DNA from: Peptoniphilus stercorisuis
GTDB taxonomy: Bacteria > Bacillota > Clostridia > Tissierellales > Peptoniphilaceae
DNA length: 63,954 bases
Direction of reading: 5' to 3'
Assembly (NCBI RefSeq): GCF_017874395.1
Contig: NZ_JAGGLJ010000011.1
Coordinates: 1-63,954 of the forward strand
Position 1 is the stretch's first letter. Each line of letters opens with the position of its first letter. Below are positions 8,893-17,788 of the stretch, piece after piece. The position numbers and the translations under genes are program-made. The notes below the pieces were generated by a model. It did no database searches. It worked only from the letters and a program-made list of their open reading frames with translations, and was not told the DNA's origin.

Positions 8893-9665
8893 TATAAATA
8901 TTTTCCTCGTATTTTTTCATAATCACTATAAGTAATAGTTTGTTCACCATCACTTAGAGCAGTATCTGGATTTCTATGAGTTTCAATTATTACTCCATCA
9001 AGTCCACAGGCAATTGCTGCATCTGTCATAGGTCCAATTAGCTCACGTCTTCCTGTTCCATGACTTGGATCTACTATTACAGGAAGTCCTGTTAAATTCT
9101 TTGCTACAAGGGCTCCTGCTAGATCAAGTGTATTTCTTGTATAGTCATTGAAAGCTCTTATTCCTCTTTCACATAAAATAATATCTTCATTTCCACCCAT
9201 TGCAATATATTCAGCAGCCATAGTCCACTCTTTTATAGTTGCACTAAAACCTCTTTTTAATAATACTGGTTTATTAGTTTTTCCAAGTTTTTTTAATAGA
9301 GAATAATTATACATATTTCTAGAACCTACTTGAAAAATATCTACATAATCAATCATTTTTTCTATATCATCTTCACTTAGAACTTCTGTTATAATTGGTA
9401 AATTAACATTATCTGCAGCTTTTTTAAAATATTCTAATCCTTCATATCCAAGTCCTTGAAAATCATAAGGGCTTGTTCTTGGTTTAAAAACTCCACCTCT
9501 TAAAATATCTACTCCAATTTTTTTAAGATTATTTGCCTCATCTATAATATGTTCTTCTGATTCAATAGAGCAAGGTCCTGCAATAAAAATAGGTTTTTCT
9601 CCTCCTATTTCCAAATCTCTAACTTTAATAATTTTCTTTTTTCCAGTTAATTTTAATTTATCCAT
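8892..9665 (-). CDS. aroF: DAHP synthase (KDPG-type, class I-beta)
   Basis: 3-deoxy-7-phosphoheptulonate synthase, which condenses phosphoenolpyruvate and erythrose 4-phosphate at the entry of the shikimate pathway. The protein (257 residues) has FIAGPCSIES, GGVFKPRTSPYDFQG, the KRGFSATIKEW stretch, ILCERGIRAF and the metal-site motif DPSHGTGRR. It is the bare catalytic barrel: neither an N-terminal ferredoxin-like nor a chorismate mutase regulatory domain is present. A second in-frame ATG lies four codons upstream (9677), but GGGAGAG sits correctly only before 9665. It is separated from aroQ by 117 bases with its own promoter, and yaaA follows. Confidence 0.93.
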   Translation of the reverse strand: MDKLKLTGKKKIIKVRDLEIGGEKPIFIAGPCSIESEEHIIDEANNLKKIGVDILRGGVFKPRTSPYDFQGLGYEGLEYFKKAADNVNLPIITEVLSEDDIEKMIDYVDIFQVGSRNMYNYSLLKKLGKTNKPVLLKRGFSATIKEWTMAAEYIAMGGNEDIILCERGIRAFNDYTRNTLDLAGALVAKNLTGLPVIVDPSHGTGRRELIGPMTDAAIACGLDGVIIETHRNPDTALSDGEQTITYSDYEKIRGKYL

Positions 9666-9719
9666 TCTCTCTCCCATACTTCTATATAAACTATATCTTT
9701 TTTCTAATGTTAAAAACTA

Positions 9720-9748
9720 TTTATATACTTTTTATTATAATTTGTCAA
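9720..9748 (-). promoter_or_regulatory. Promoter of the DAHP synthase gene
   Basis: Minus-strand TTGACA (9748-9743), a 17-base spacer and TATAAA (9725-9720), a near-consensus vegetative promoter. It lets aroF-yaaA be transcribed apart from the upstream aroB-aroQ operon. Confidence 0.75.
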
Positions 9749-9767
9749 TATTAAGTATATTATGTAT

Positions 9768-9782
9768 TGGGAGAAACTCCCA
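9768..9782 (-). terminator. Short hairpin after aroQ, weak terminator
   Basis: TGGGAG-AAA-CTCCCA stem-loop placed directly after the aroQ stop. No T run follows, so it may protect or attenuate the aro mRNA rather than terminate fully. The aroF promoter follows. Confidence 0.4.
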
Positions 9783-10220
9783 TTATTGATTGTTTAAATA
9801 ATCTTTCAAATATTCTATAGCATATTTATATCCTTCAATTCCAAAACCTTCAAAGGATTTTATTACATATTCACGAATAAAATTAATCTGTCTAAAATTT
9901 TCTCTTTCTGAAACTTTTGAAATATGAACTTCAACAGTTGGAATATTTACAGCTTTTAGTGCATCTAATATTGCAACACTTGTATGAGTATAAGCTGCAG
10001 GATTTATTACAATACCATCATACTTTTTATATGAGTCTTGAATAGTATCTACTATATCTCCTTCATGATTACTTTGAAAATGATCTATTTTTATATTTAA
10101 CTCACTTTGAAGTTTTTCTAAATATCTTAATAAATCACAGTAGTTTTTATTACCATAAATTTTAGGTTCTCTTAGACCTAATAAATTAATATTAGGCCCA
10201 TTTACAACTAATAATTTCAT
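9783..10220 (-). CDS. aroQ: 3-dehydroquinate dehydratase, type II
   Basis: Converts 3-dehydroquinate to 3-dehydroshikimate. The 145-residue protein has all type II marks: NGPNINLLGLREPKIYG with the catalytic tyrosine, the QSNHEG motif, INPAAYTHTS and VEVHISKVSERENFRQ. It is normally a dodecamer. The start overlaps the 3' end of the chorismate mutase-AroE-AroK gene by 29 bases, so translation is probably coupled. Confidence 0.96.
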   Translation of the reverse strand: MKLLVVNGPNINLLGLREPKIYGNKNYCDLLRYLEKLQSELNIKIDHFQSNHEGDIVDTIQDSYKKYDGIVINPAAYTHTSVAILDALKAVNIPTVEVHISKVSERENFRQINFIREYVIKSFEGFGIEGYKYAIEYLKDYLNNQ

Positions 10221-11724
10221 CTCTTACAAGTCCTCTTAATATAAAATCTAAAGTTTCGTCTATATTTTCTTTTACAGGTACATATCTATTTGAAATACTT
10301 CTATATATATTATATCTATTTTTATAAAGAACTTCTAAACTATTCATATCCTTAGAAAGAGGTCTTCCTATTCTTTCTAATTTATCTAAATCTCTATCTA
10401 AAAATATTACATAGCCATTTTGTACTATTGCATTACTATTTTCTTGATATACAGGAGTTCCTCCACCAGTTGCAATAATATATCCAGTTTCTTTTGCAAA
10501 TTTTTGAATTACCTCAGACTCAATATTTCTAAATTCACCTTCGCCTTTAGTTCTAAAAATTTCAGAAATATTCATCTTTTCTTGTTCTTCAATGTATTTA
10601 TCAATATCTACAAATTTTCTATTTAATTTTTTTGCAAGTGCTTCACCTACTGTAGTTTTTCCAGATCCTGGCATACCTACAAGTACAATATTTAACATTT
10701 CTGCTTTTATTCTCTTTGTAGTTCTCTCTACAACTTCAATTGGAATTTCTTTTCCCAAAAATAATTTTGATGCATAATAAGCTTGGCTCACTAACATATC
10801 AAGTCCAGTTGCTGTTTTTTTGCCCATTCTCTCAGCATTTAATATCATTTTAGTTTTTAGAGGATTATAAATAATATCTATAACAGACTCACATTTTTCA
10901 AATTGAGATATTTCTACATTACACTCTAAATTATTAGGATACATTCCTATAGGAGTAGTATTTATTATTACTTCTGTATCTTTAAAATCATATAAGTTTT
11001 CGTAATTATTTTCTCCATGTCTGCTTATAACAGTAATTGATTTTGCTTTTTCATCTCTTAGTAGAGCTTGAATAGTCTTACTTGCTCCACCACTTCCTAG
11101 AACTAAAACATTTTTATCTCTTAATGTAATATTTGCCTTTTTGCACATATACTCAAATCCACTATAATCAGTATTATATCCAAAAAGCTTACCTTTTTTA
11201 TTTACAATTGTATTTACTGATCCTATTTCCTTTGCTAAAGAAGATATTTCATCTATATATTTCATAACTTCAACCTTGTATGGAATAGTTACATTCATTC
11301 CTGAAAATTGTCTTCTGCTTAAAAAGTTCTCTAATTCAAACTCATCCATAGGATATAAATCATATTCATATCCACCTATTATTTTGTGAATATAAGGTGA
11401 TTTACTATGAGATAATTTCTTACCAATTAAACCATAATACTCCTCTGGAGAGTATTTATTATTATTCATAAGTTCTACTTGATACTCTTTGCTTAGTTGA
11501 AATATCTTTTCATATAAAGGCTCTACTGCAAATTTATATTCCTCTTCAACTTGATTCTCAAGCCTTTTTATAATTTCATTTTCACGTCCCCTATCACGAA
11601 CGGGAACATCTCTTACTCTTTTATATCTGCCGATTTTTTTAGTAATATCCATTCTCTTTTTGAAAACTTCTATTAATTCATTATCAATTTCATCTAATTC
11701 TTTTCTTAAATTATCTAATCCCAT
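10192..11724 (-). CDS. aroE/aroK: Fused chorismate mutase / shikimate dehydrogenase / shikimate kinase
   Basis: One 510-residue polypeptide with three enzymes. Residues 1-85 are an AroQ-class chorismate mutase helix bundle (LRKELDEIDNELIEVFKKRM, later VRDRGREN). Residues 96-335 are shikimate dehydrogenase, with the SHSKSP substrate loop, NVTIPYK (K150), NTIV, GYNTDYSGF (D186) and NADP-binding GSGGASK (211-217). Residues 343-500 are shikimate kinase, with P-loop GMPGSGKT (350-357), DIDKYIE, GEFRNIE, GGGTP (420-424) and the lid arginine in GRPLS. It thus covers steps 4 and 5 of the shikimate route plus the first step towards Phe/Tyr. It overlaps aroC by 14 bases. All three active sites look intact; the triple fusion is unusual. 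Confidence 0.93.
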   Translation of the reverse strand: MGLDNLRKELDEIDNELIEVFKKRMDITKKIGRYKRVRDVPVRDRGRENEIIKRLENQVEEEYKFAVEPLYEKIFQLSKEYQVELMNNNKYSPEEYYGLIGKKLSHSKSPYIHKIIGGYEYDLYPMDEFELENFLSRRQFSGMNVTIPYKVEVMKYIDEISSLAKEIGSVNTIVNKKGKLFGYNTDYSGFEYMCKKANITLRDKNVLVLGSGGASKTIQALLRDEKAKSITVISRHGENNYENLYDFKDTEVIINTTPIGMYPNNLECNVEISQFEKCESVIDIIYNPLKTKMILNAERMGKKTATGLDMLVSQAYYASKLFLGKEIPIEVVERTTKRIKAEMLNIVLVGMPGSGKTTVGEALAKKLNRKFVDIDKYIEEQEKMNISEIFRTKGEGEFRNIESEVIQKFAKETGYIIATGGGTPVYQENSNAIVQNGYVIFLDRDLDKLERIGRPLSKDMNSLEVLYKNRYNIYRSISNRYVPVKENIDETLDFILRGLVRDEIISCKWA

Positions 11725-12811
11725 AAAAATCTCCCAACATTATCAAATCTAATATACTAATCGCAGTTATTGCCTCAATAGCTGGAAGTGCTCTTGGAAC
11801 AATACATGGATCATGTCTTCCTGCAATTTCAATATTTTCCACATCTTTTTTCTCTATATTTATAGTACTTTGTCTTTTAGCTATAGAACTTGTAGGCTTT
11901 ATAGCTACTTTAAAGACAATTGGCATTCCACTAGTCATTCCACCAATCACTCCACCGTGATTATTTGTTTTAGTTTTTACAATGCCATCTTTATCATAAT
12001 AATACTCATCATTGTGAGTGCTTCCCTTTAGCTTTGTAGCATCAAATCCAAGTCCAAATTCTACTCCACGAACTCCTGGAATAGAAAATATACCTGAAGA
12101 AATTTTAGATTCTACAGAATCATATAATGGCTCCCCTACACCTATTGGCATATTAAAAATTACAACTTCAATAATTCCACCTACTGAGTCTTTTTCGCCA
12201 CTAACTTTTTCAATTAAACTAATCATCTCATTTCCCTTATTGTCATTAATAACAGGAAATTCTTTTTCTTTTATATTTATTAAATCTTCTTTTTTTATAT
12301 TAGCAAGATCTATTTCATCATCATTAATATTATAAATACTTTTAATATGAGATGTTATAAAAATATTTTCTTTTTCTAATATACTTTTTGCTATTGCTCC
12401 TGCAATCATAATAGGAGCAGTAAGTCTTCCTGAAAACTGCCCACCACCTCTTATATCATTAAATCCATTATACTTTATAAAAGCTGGATAATCAGAATGT
12501 GATGGCCTTGGATTAACTTTTAAATTAGAATAATCCTTTGAAATTTGATTTTTATTTTTAATAATTGCACCTATTGAAGATCCAACACTTACTCCATTAA
12601 AAACTCCAGATAAAATTTCAAAATCATCTAATTCATTTCTCTTTGTACTATAAGAGTTTTTCCCAGGACGTCTTCTATTTAACTCTTTTCTTATTAGATT
12701 ATAATCTATTTTAGTTCCATAGGGAACTCCTTCAATAACAATACCTATAGCTTCTGAATGGGACTCACCAAATGTAGTAATCTTAAATTTTTCTCCGAAA
12801 CTATATGACAT
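11711..12811 (-). CDS. aroC: Chorismate synthase
   Basis: Last common step: EPSP to chorismate, requiring reduced FMN. The 366 residues carry the family signatures: FGESHS near the N-terminus, the RRPGKNSYST stretch, GGGQFSGRLTAP and RHDPCIVPRALPAIEA near the C-terminus. Length is typical. No flavin reductase domain is fused, so reduced FMN must come from elsewhere. Overlaps aroA by 11 bases and the fusion gene by 14. Confidence 0.97.
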   Translation of the reverse strand: MSYSFGEKFKITTFGESHSEAIGIVIEGVPYGTKIDYNLIRKELNRRRPGKNSYSTKRNELDDFEILSGVFNGVSVGSSIGAIIKNKNQISKDYSNLKVNPRPSHSDYPAFIKYNGFNDIRGGGQFSGRLTAPIMIAGAIAKSILEKENIFITSHIKSIYNINDDEIDLANIKKEDLINIKEKEFPVINDNKGNEMISLIEKVSGEKDSVGGIIEVVIFNMPIGVGEPLYDSVESKISSGIFSIPGVRGVEFGLGFDATKLKGSTHNDEYYYDKDGIVKTKTNNHGGVIGGMTSGMPIVFKVAIKPTSSIAKRQSTINIEKKDVENIEIAGRHDPCIVPRALPAIEAITAISILDLIMLGDFYGIR

Positions 12812-14033
12812 CTATTTCTCCTCCAAGATTTTTAAAATCTTCATAAAAATTAACATAAGATTTATTTACACTTTCTGCACCAAGTATTTCTATTTTTCCT
12901 TTTGAAAAATTAGAAGCAATTGTAGCAGACATTGCAATTCTATGATCATTATAAGAATTAATTTTACATTCTTTAAATTCATCTACAGAATTAAAAGAAA
13001 AACTATCGCTATATTCCACAACATCTACTCCTAAATTTCTTAACATCTCAATAGTAGATTTCACTCTATTACTTTCCTTAATCTTAAGCCTTTTAGTGTT
13101 TATTACTTTTGTATATCCCTTTGTAATAGCAGATAATATACAAAGAATCGGAACAGTATCCGGAATATTTTTTGCATCTAAAATTCTTATATCTTTTTCT
13201 TTCTTTATTTTCTCTAACTTAAATTCATCCTTTGAAATATTAAAAAATCCTAAATCTTCTAGAAATAAAAGAGCTTCCTTATCCCCTTGCTTTGAATTTT
13301 TATTAAGTCCTATAACTTCAACTCCAGCAGCTAAGAAAAATAAAGCATTACTCCAATCTTTTTCTACAATGTATTTTGTACCTTTAGGAGTATTTTTAAT
13401 AGTATAGATATTTTTATCTTTAATAATCTCAACACCAAATTTTTCCAAAATATCAATTGTCATATTTACATAATCTTTTGATTGAAGTTCTTTATTTACA
13501 ATAATCTTACTTTCTTTTTCTAAATAAGATAAAGCTATTAAAAGCCCTGAAATAAATTGAGAACTTATATCTCCATCAAGTTCATAAATTCCCTCTTTAA
13601 TACTTCCACTTTGAATAATATATTCATTATCTTCTTTAATAAAAGCACCATGACTTGGTATTAAATCAAAATAAATATCATTAGGTCTATTTATTAAACT
13701 TCCCTCTCTTATGATTTTTCCATTAAGACCTAATACAGAAATAATTGGAATTAAAAATCTAAGGGTCGTTCCACTTTCTCCAACATTATAAGTATTTGAT
13801 TTATAAATATTTGGAGGTTTTATTTTATAAATATTTTCATCTAAATCTATTTCACATCCAAGAGATTTTATAGTATCTAATGCCCTTTTTATATCATCTG
13901 AAATAGTATCTATTTTTAGAAAAGATACACCCTTTGATAAAGCCGAAATAAAAATTGCCCTTTGAGCATAGGATTTTGAAGAAATCCCATTAATACTTCC
14001 TGATATTTTTTTAGGATAAACTACTATATTCAT
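12801..14033 (-). CDS. aroA: EPSP synthase
   Basis: 3-phosphoshikimate 1-carboxyvinyltransferase, 410 residues. Visible signatures include SKSYAQRA at the N-terminus (shikimate-3-phosphate binding), GESGTTLRFL, SSQFISGLL, KESNRV and NDHRIAMS near the C-terminus. It is a slightly short member of the family with two inverse alpha/beta domains. It overlaps aroB by 4 bases and aroC by 11. The glycine-rich GESGTTLRF loop carries a serine in place of the usual NAGT/NSGT pattern, which may place it nearer to class II enzymes. Confidence 0.95.
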   Translation of the reverse strand: MNIVVYPKKISGSINGISSKSYAQRAIFISALSKGVSFLKIDTISDDIKRALDTIKSLGCEIDLDENIYKIKPPNIYKSNTYNVGESGTTLRFLIPIISVLGLNGKIIREGSLINRPNDIYFDLIPSHGAFIKEDNEYIIQSGSIKEGIYELDGDISSQFISGLLIALSYLEKESKIIVNKELQSKDYVNMTIDILEKFGVEIIKDKNIYTIKNTPKGTKYIVEKDWSNALFFLAAGVEVIGLNKNSKQGDKEALLFLEDLGFFNISKDEFKLEKIKKEKDIRILDAKNIPDTVPILCILSAITKGYTKVINTKRLKIKESNRVKSTIEMLRNLGVDVVEYSDSFSFNSVDEFKECKINSYNDHRIAMSATIASNFSKGKIEILGAESVNKSYVNFYEDFKNLGGEIDVI

Positions 14034-15070
14034 ATTTCTTTTCCAAGTTCTATAATATTTTTAAGCTCATTAAAACTTAAAGTTTTACTTATAGTATTTC
14101 CTATCTCCGTAGGAATAATAAGATTGATTTTATTATCCTTAATTTTTTTATCATGTTTCATAATTTCTAAGATTTCATCTGTTTTAAAATCATACTCTGT
14201 TGGAAGATTATATTTTTTAAATTCCTCAATTAAATCTTTATAAAAAGGCTCACTTGCAATTCCAAGTTTATATGCAGCTCTAGATACATATATCAGACCA
14301 ATCCCAACGGCCTCTCCATGGTTTATTTCATACTTACTAAGGCCTTCTATTCCATGACCTATAGTATGTCCTAAATTAAGATGTTGCCTTATAGATTTAT
14401 CTCGAATATCATCTTTAACAAATTCAATTTTTATCTCAAGAGATCTATGAATTAAATATTCATAATCTAGTTTTTCATTATTTTTTAATATTTCAAATAA
14501 ATTTTTATCTTTTAACACTGAATACTTAAACATTTCTGCCAAACCATTATTTAAGTCTCTCTTCTTTAAAGTATCTAAAAAAGAATAGTCAATATGAACA
14601 TATTCTGGAAAATAAAAAGTTCCAACTTGATTTTTAAGTCCATTAAAATTTATTCCATTTTTCCCACCAACTGATGAATCAATCATAGACAAAAGAGTTG
14701 TAGGAACTGCAATAAAATTTATTCCTCTTAAATAAGTAGAAGCGACAAAACCAGCTAAATCGCCTGTTATTCCACCACCAAAAGCAAGTATTACATCTCC
14801 TCTTGAATAGTCATTTTCTGACAAAAACTCTAATATTTCACTATAAGTTTTCATTGATTTTGATTTTTCTCCTTGTGGAAATGTAAAAATATCATAATCA
14901 AAATCACATAAAATATTATGAAGCCTATTTCTATAAATAAAATATACATATTCATCAGATATAAGAGCAATCTTTCTATTTTTATTTTTAGATAAATAAT
15001 CTTTAAGTTCTTGATCTATATTTTGTCCTATATTTATTTCATAGTTGTTTTCTTCTACTTTTAACTTCAT
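14030..15070 (-). CDS. aroB: 3-dehydroquinate synthase
   Basis: Cyclises DAHP to 3-dehydroquinate, using NAD and a divalent metal. The 346-residue sequence has FPQGEKSKS, the NAD-binding GGGITGDLAGFVASTY, KNQVGTFYFP, and the three metal ligands in GLAEMFKY (Glu), LGHTIGHGIE (His) and NHGEAVGIG (His). First gene of the aro operon, with an AGGGGA site before the ATG. The downstream aroA overlaps it by 4 bases. Confidence 0.96.
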   Translation of the reverse strand: MKLKVEENNYEINIGQNIDQELKDYLSKNKNRKIALISDEYVYFIYRNRLHNILCDFDYDIFTFPQGEKSKSMKTYSEILEFLSENDYSRGDVILAFGGGITGDLAGFVASTYLRGINFIAVPTTLLSMIDSSVGGKNGINFNGLKNQVGTFYFPEYVHIDYSFLDTLKKRDLNNGLAEMFKYSVLKDKNLFEILKNNEKLDYEYLIHRSLEIKIEFVKDDIRDKSIRQHLNLGHTIGHGIEGLSKYEINHGEAVGIGLIYVSRAAYKLGIASEPFYKDLIEEFKKYNLPTEYDFKTDEILEIMKHDKKIKDNKINLIIPTEIGNTISKTLSFNELKNIIELGKEI

Positions 15071-15144
15071 TTAACTTCCCCTTTAAATATTCAGCTTCCT
15101 TAATAATATCAAATTTTTGCTAATATGTTAAGTTTCTTTCTTCT

Positions 15145-15173
15145 ATTATATCTTATATTTTACAACTTATTAA
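15145..15173 (-). promoter_or_regulatory. Putative promoter of the aroB operon
   Basis: Minus-strand TATAAT (15150-15145) with a weaker TTAATA 17 bases upstream. It precedes aroB by about 75 bases. The leader shows no T-box or other riboswitch structure that I can recognise. Confidence 0.45.
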
Positions 15174-15239
15174 GCTTTATAAAAGCCTTAATATTCAGAA
15201 AAACCTTTCCAAATTTTTTTATTTTAAAATTGAAAAAAA

Positions 15240-15257
15240 GACTGCTTTTTAGCAGCC
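15240..15257 (-). terminator. Terminator after the psuK-psuG-thioesterase unit
   Basis: Stem GGCTGCT/AGCAGTC (one G-U pair) with a 4-base loop on the minus strand, followed by TTTTTTT. It lies just past the thioesterase stop. Confidence 0.85.
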
Positions 15258-15263
15258 TTTTAA

Positions 15264-15782
15264 TTAAAAATCTAAATTTATAATTTTTTTAAATTCTTCG
15301 TTTCTCTTTATTTTTTCTTTTAGAATAGCTCTTCTTATCTCATATCCATCTATGATTTTTATTTCTTCTTCACTTTCACCTTGAATTTTTGGAAGAATTT
15401 CATCTTCTTCTAATCCCTTAGCTCTAAATGTTAGAAAAGCTAAAGCTCCTAAAAATCTTTCTCCTGTGAAATCATCTTCACCGACAAATTTTACACATAT
15501 TTCCATTGATTGATTTCCAACACCTGAAATAAATGCTTCAATAAATAAAAATTGTCCTACTTTAAAAGGTTTAATAAAGTCAAAACTATCTATTGATGCA
15601 GTAGTAACTGGACCTCTTGCATGTCTAATTGCAACAGAACCTGCTAAATTATCTGCAAATTCAAGTAGTCTTGCTCCATATAGTGTTCCCTTCGTATTTA
15701 AATCTGTAGGCATTATAGAATAAGAACTTCTAATTCTACTTTCTGATGTTTTTTTAGATTTCTTTATAATAGTTTTTTGCAA
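15264..15782 (-). CDS. Acyl-CoA thioesterase (hotdog fold, YkhA/YciA type)
   Basis: Predicted acyl-CoA hydrolase, 172 residues, single hotdog domain. Core motifs are MPTDLNTKGTLYGARLLEFADNLAG (the conserved N/G...D catalytic region) and RGPVTTASIDSFDFIKPFKVGQ. The start codon appears to be TTG, with GGAG six bases upstream, and lies 29 bases inside the end of psuG. A biochemical link with pseudouridine breakdown is not evident; placement is operonic only. Substrate chain length cannot be judged. Confidence 0.85.
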   Translation of the reverse strand: MQKTIIKKSKKTSESRIRSSYSIMPTDLNTKGTLYGARLLEFADNLAGSVAIRHARGPVTTASIDSFDFIKPFKVGQFLFIEAFISGVGNQSMEICVKFVGEDDFTGERFLGALAFLTFRAKGLEEDEILPKIQGESEEEIKIIDGYEIRRAILKEKIKRNEEFKKIINLDF

Positions 15783-16686
15783 TTTCTGCTCCTAATTTAC
15801 AATTATTTTTAACAAGGGCAATATTTGCTTCAAGAGATTTTCCTTCAGTTACTTCAAGAACTTTACTTAATAAGAAAGGAGTAGCTTCTTTTCCGTGGAT
15901 TCCTTGTTCTTTTGATTCAATTATTGCTTTGTCTATTGCAGCATTAATTACATCTTCATCCATTGCATGTTCTGCTGGTACTGGATTTGCAACTACAACT
16001 CCACCTTTTATACCAAGTTCCCATTTAGTCTTTGCAGTATTTGCTATTTCTTCTGGACTATCTACTCTATAATCTAGATTAAATTCAGATTCTCTTGTGA
16101 AAAATGCTGGCATTTTCTCTGTTTTATATCCTAACACAGGTACACCGAAAGTTTCAAGGTATTCAAGTGTAAGACCAATATCAAGAATTGATTTACATCC
16201 TGCACAAACTACAGTTACATCAGTATTTGCAAGTTCTTGTAAATCTCTAGAAATATCAAAAGTTGTTTCTGCTCCTCTGTGAACTCCACCAATTCCACCA
16301 GTTGCAAAGAATTTAATTCCAACAAGTGAACAAGTAAGAACTGTAGTTGCAACAGTTGTTGCTCCATTTTTCTTATTTGCAACAATATATGAATAATCTC
16401 TTGTAGAAGTTTTTGCAATATCTTTTGAAGTTGACATAAACATTAAATCTTCTTCAGTAAGACCTACTTTGATTTTTCCATTGATTATTGCAGTAGTAGC
16501 AGGAACAGCTCCGTTTTCTCTAATTATATCTTCACATTCTTTAGCAGTATTATAGTTTTGTGGATATGGCATTCCATGAGATATAATAGTAGATTCAAGA
16601 GCAACTATTGGAAGTTTTTTGTCCATAGCTTCTTGTACTTCAGGGCTTATTTCAACATATTTTTTTAACATTTCATTATTCAACAT
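15754..16686 (-). CDS. psuG: Pseudouridine-5'-phosphate glycosidase
   Basis: Cleaves the C-C glycosidic bond of pseudouridine 5'-phosphate to uracil and ribose 5-phosphate (the reversible reaction is known from E. coli PsuG). The 310 residues match the IndA/PsuG family: PIVALESTIISHGMPYPQN at the N-terminus, ANKKNGATTVATTVL, FFATGGIGGVHRGAE and the VCAGCKSILD motif. It is encoded after psuK with an 11-base overlap, so the two pathway steps are coupled. Confidence 0.95.
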   Translation of the reverse strand: MLNNEMLKKYVEISPEVQEAMDKKLPIVALESTIISHGMPYPQNYNTAKECEDIIRENGAVPATTAIINGKIKVGLTEEDLMFMSTSKDIAKTSTRDYSYIVANKKNGATTVATTVLTCSLVGIKFFATGGIGGVHRGAETTFDISRDLQELANTDVTVVCAGCKSILDIGLTLEYLETFGVPVLGYKTEKMPAFFTRESEFNLDYRVDSPEEIANTAKTKWELGIKGGVVVANPVPAEHAMDEDVINAAIDKAIIESKEQGIHGKEATPFLLSKVLEVTEGKSLEANIALVKNNCKLGAEIAKNYYKEI

Positions 16687-17761
16687 TTTTCATTTCCTCC
16701 TCAATTGTTTCAAGAACAAATCTCTCACTATTTGTTCTTTCAGATAAAAGTGCTACACGACTTGCAGCAGTTGCAAATCTAAGTTTATCCTTTAACTTCA
16801 TCTTTTTTATATTTCCATAAACATAAGCAGACATAAAGGCATCTCCTGCACCTGATGCATTTGATACTTTTATTGGCTTTGATTTTATATATACTAAATT
16901 TTTCTTATCAGCATAAATTGATCCATCTTCACCCATTGTTATTACAAGAGACTCAACACCTAGATCAATTAGTTTTTTAGCTGCGATTTCAGCATCTGAT
17001 ATATTTTTTATTTTCATATCAGAAAGTACCATCGCCTCATAAATATTTGCCTTTAAAAAATATATTTTATCTAAAAGATTTTTTATTTTCATTGCCTTTT
17101 TAGCTGATACTGCATCTATATAATATTTTTGATCTACCATTTTTAATAAATAATCTAAAGCTTCTTGAGATAAATTAGTATCTAATACAGTACCTACTGA
17201 ATTTTCAATTATTTTTTTCTTTTTTGACAATAAATTAGGATTTAACTTATCCATTATATCCATATCATTTATTGCAAGTTCCATATCTCTATTTTCATCT
17301 AAAATGGCAAGATATACAGAAGTTCTCTCATGTGGAAGTATTATTATATTCTCAGTATCTATACCAAGTTCTTTTAATTCATTTAATATAATTTTTCCCT
17401 TATCATCTTCTCCAATTGCAGTTATAAGACTTGTTCTTAAATTAAGTCTTGAAATATTTTCTGCAATATTTCGTCCAACTCCACCAGTTGATTGACTAAT
17501 ATGTCCTGGATTAGAATCCTTATAGACTATACTTTCATTTGTATATCCAAAAATATCAAGATTTGCTCCCCCAACAACAGTAATATATGGCTCATCTCTT
17601 AAGATATATCCTCTTCCCAAAATATATCCTTGATTGCTTAAATTATTAATATGAACCGCTACTGATGACCTTTTTATTGAAAGCATCTCTGCAATTTCTT
17701 GTTGAGAAAGGCTGGGATTTTTTCTGATTAATTCCATAATCTCTCTTTCTCTTGGTGTCAA
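16676..17761 (-). CDS. psuK: Pseudouridine kinase with N-terminal HTH domain
   Basis: PfkB-family sugar kinase of 361 residues fused to a DNA-binding domain. Residues 1-55 (MTPREREIMELIRKNPSLSQ..., IKRSSVAVHINNL) form a MarR/Lrp-like winged helix. Residues about 60-355 are a PfkB fold with GGANLDIFGY, GGVGRNIAENISRL and the catalytic NASGAGDAFMSAYVYG near the C-terminus. Kinase activity would make pseudouridine 5'-phosphate for PsuG. The start is TTG with GGAG upstream. The HTH makes it a possible self-regulator, and a dyad lies just upstream (17789-17810). Confidence 0.92.
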   Translation of the reverse strand: MTPREREIMELIRKNPSLSQQEIAEMLSIKRSSVAVHINNLSNQGYILGRGYILRDEPYITVVGGANLDIFGYTNESIVYKDSNPGHISQSTGGVGRNIAENISRLNLRTSLITAIGEDDKGKIILNELKELGIDTENIIILPHERTSVYLAILDENRDMELAINDMDIMDKLNPNLLSKKKKIIENSVGTVLDTNLSQEALDYLLKMVDQKYYIDAVSAKKAMKIKNLLDKIYFLKANIYEAMVLSDMKIKNISDAEIAAKKLIDLGVESLVITMGEDGSIYADKKNLVYIKSKPIKVSNASGAGDAFMSAYVYGNIKKMKLKDKLRFATAASRVALLSERTNSERFVLETIEEEMKNVE

Positions 17762-17788
17762 AATATCAACTCCTTTAACAATGTTTAT

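Noticed and set aside
9768-9782. Strong terminator separating aroQ from aroF
   Set aside because: The stem is only 6 bp and no T run follows, so I list it as a weak hairpin; the separate aroF promoter is the firmer evidence of a unit boundary.
12018-12335. 105-codon plus-strand frame opposite aroC
   Set aside because: Shadow of a well-conserved gene on the other strand; Ser/Ile/Pro-rich composition is typical of antisense frames in AT-rich DNA.
15071-15239. T-box leader controlling the aro operon
   Set aside because: I found neither the T-box sequence nor an antiterminator stem; only a plain -10/-35 and a ribosome binding site are visible.
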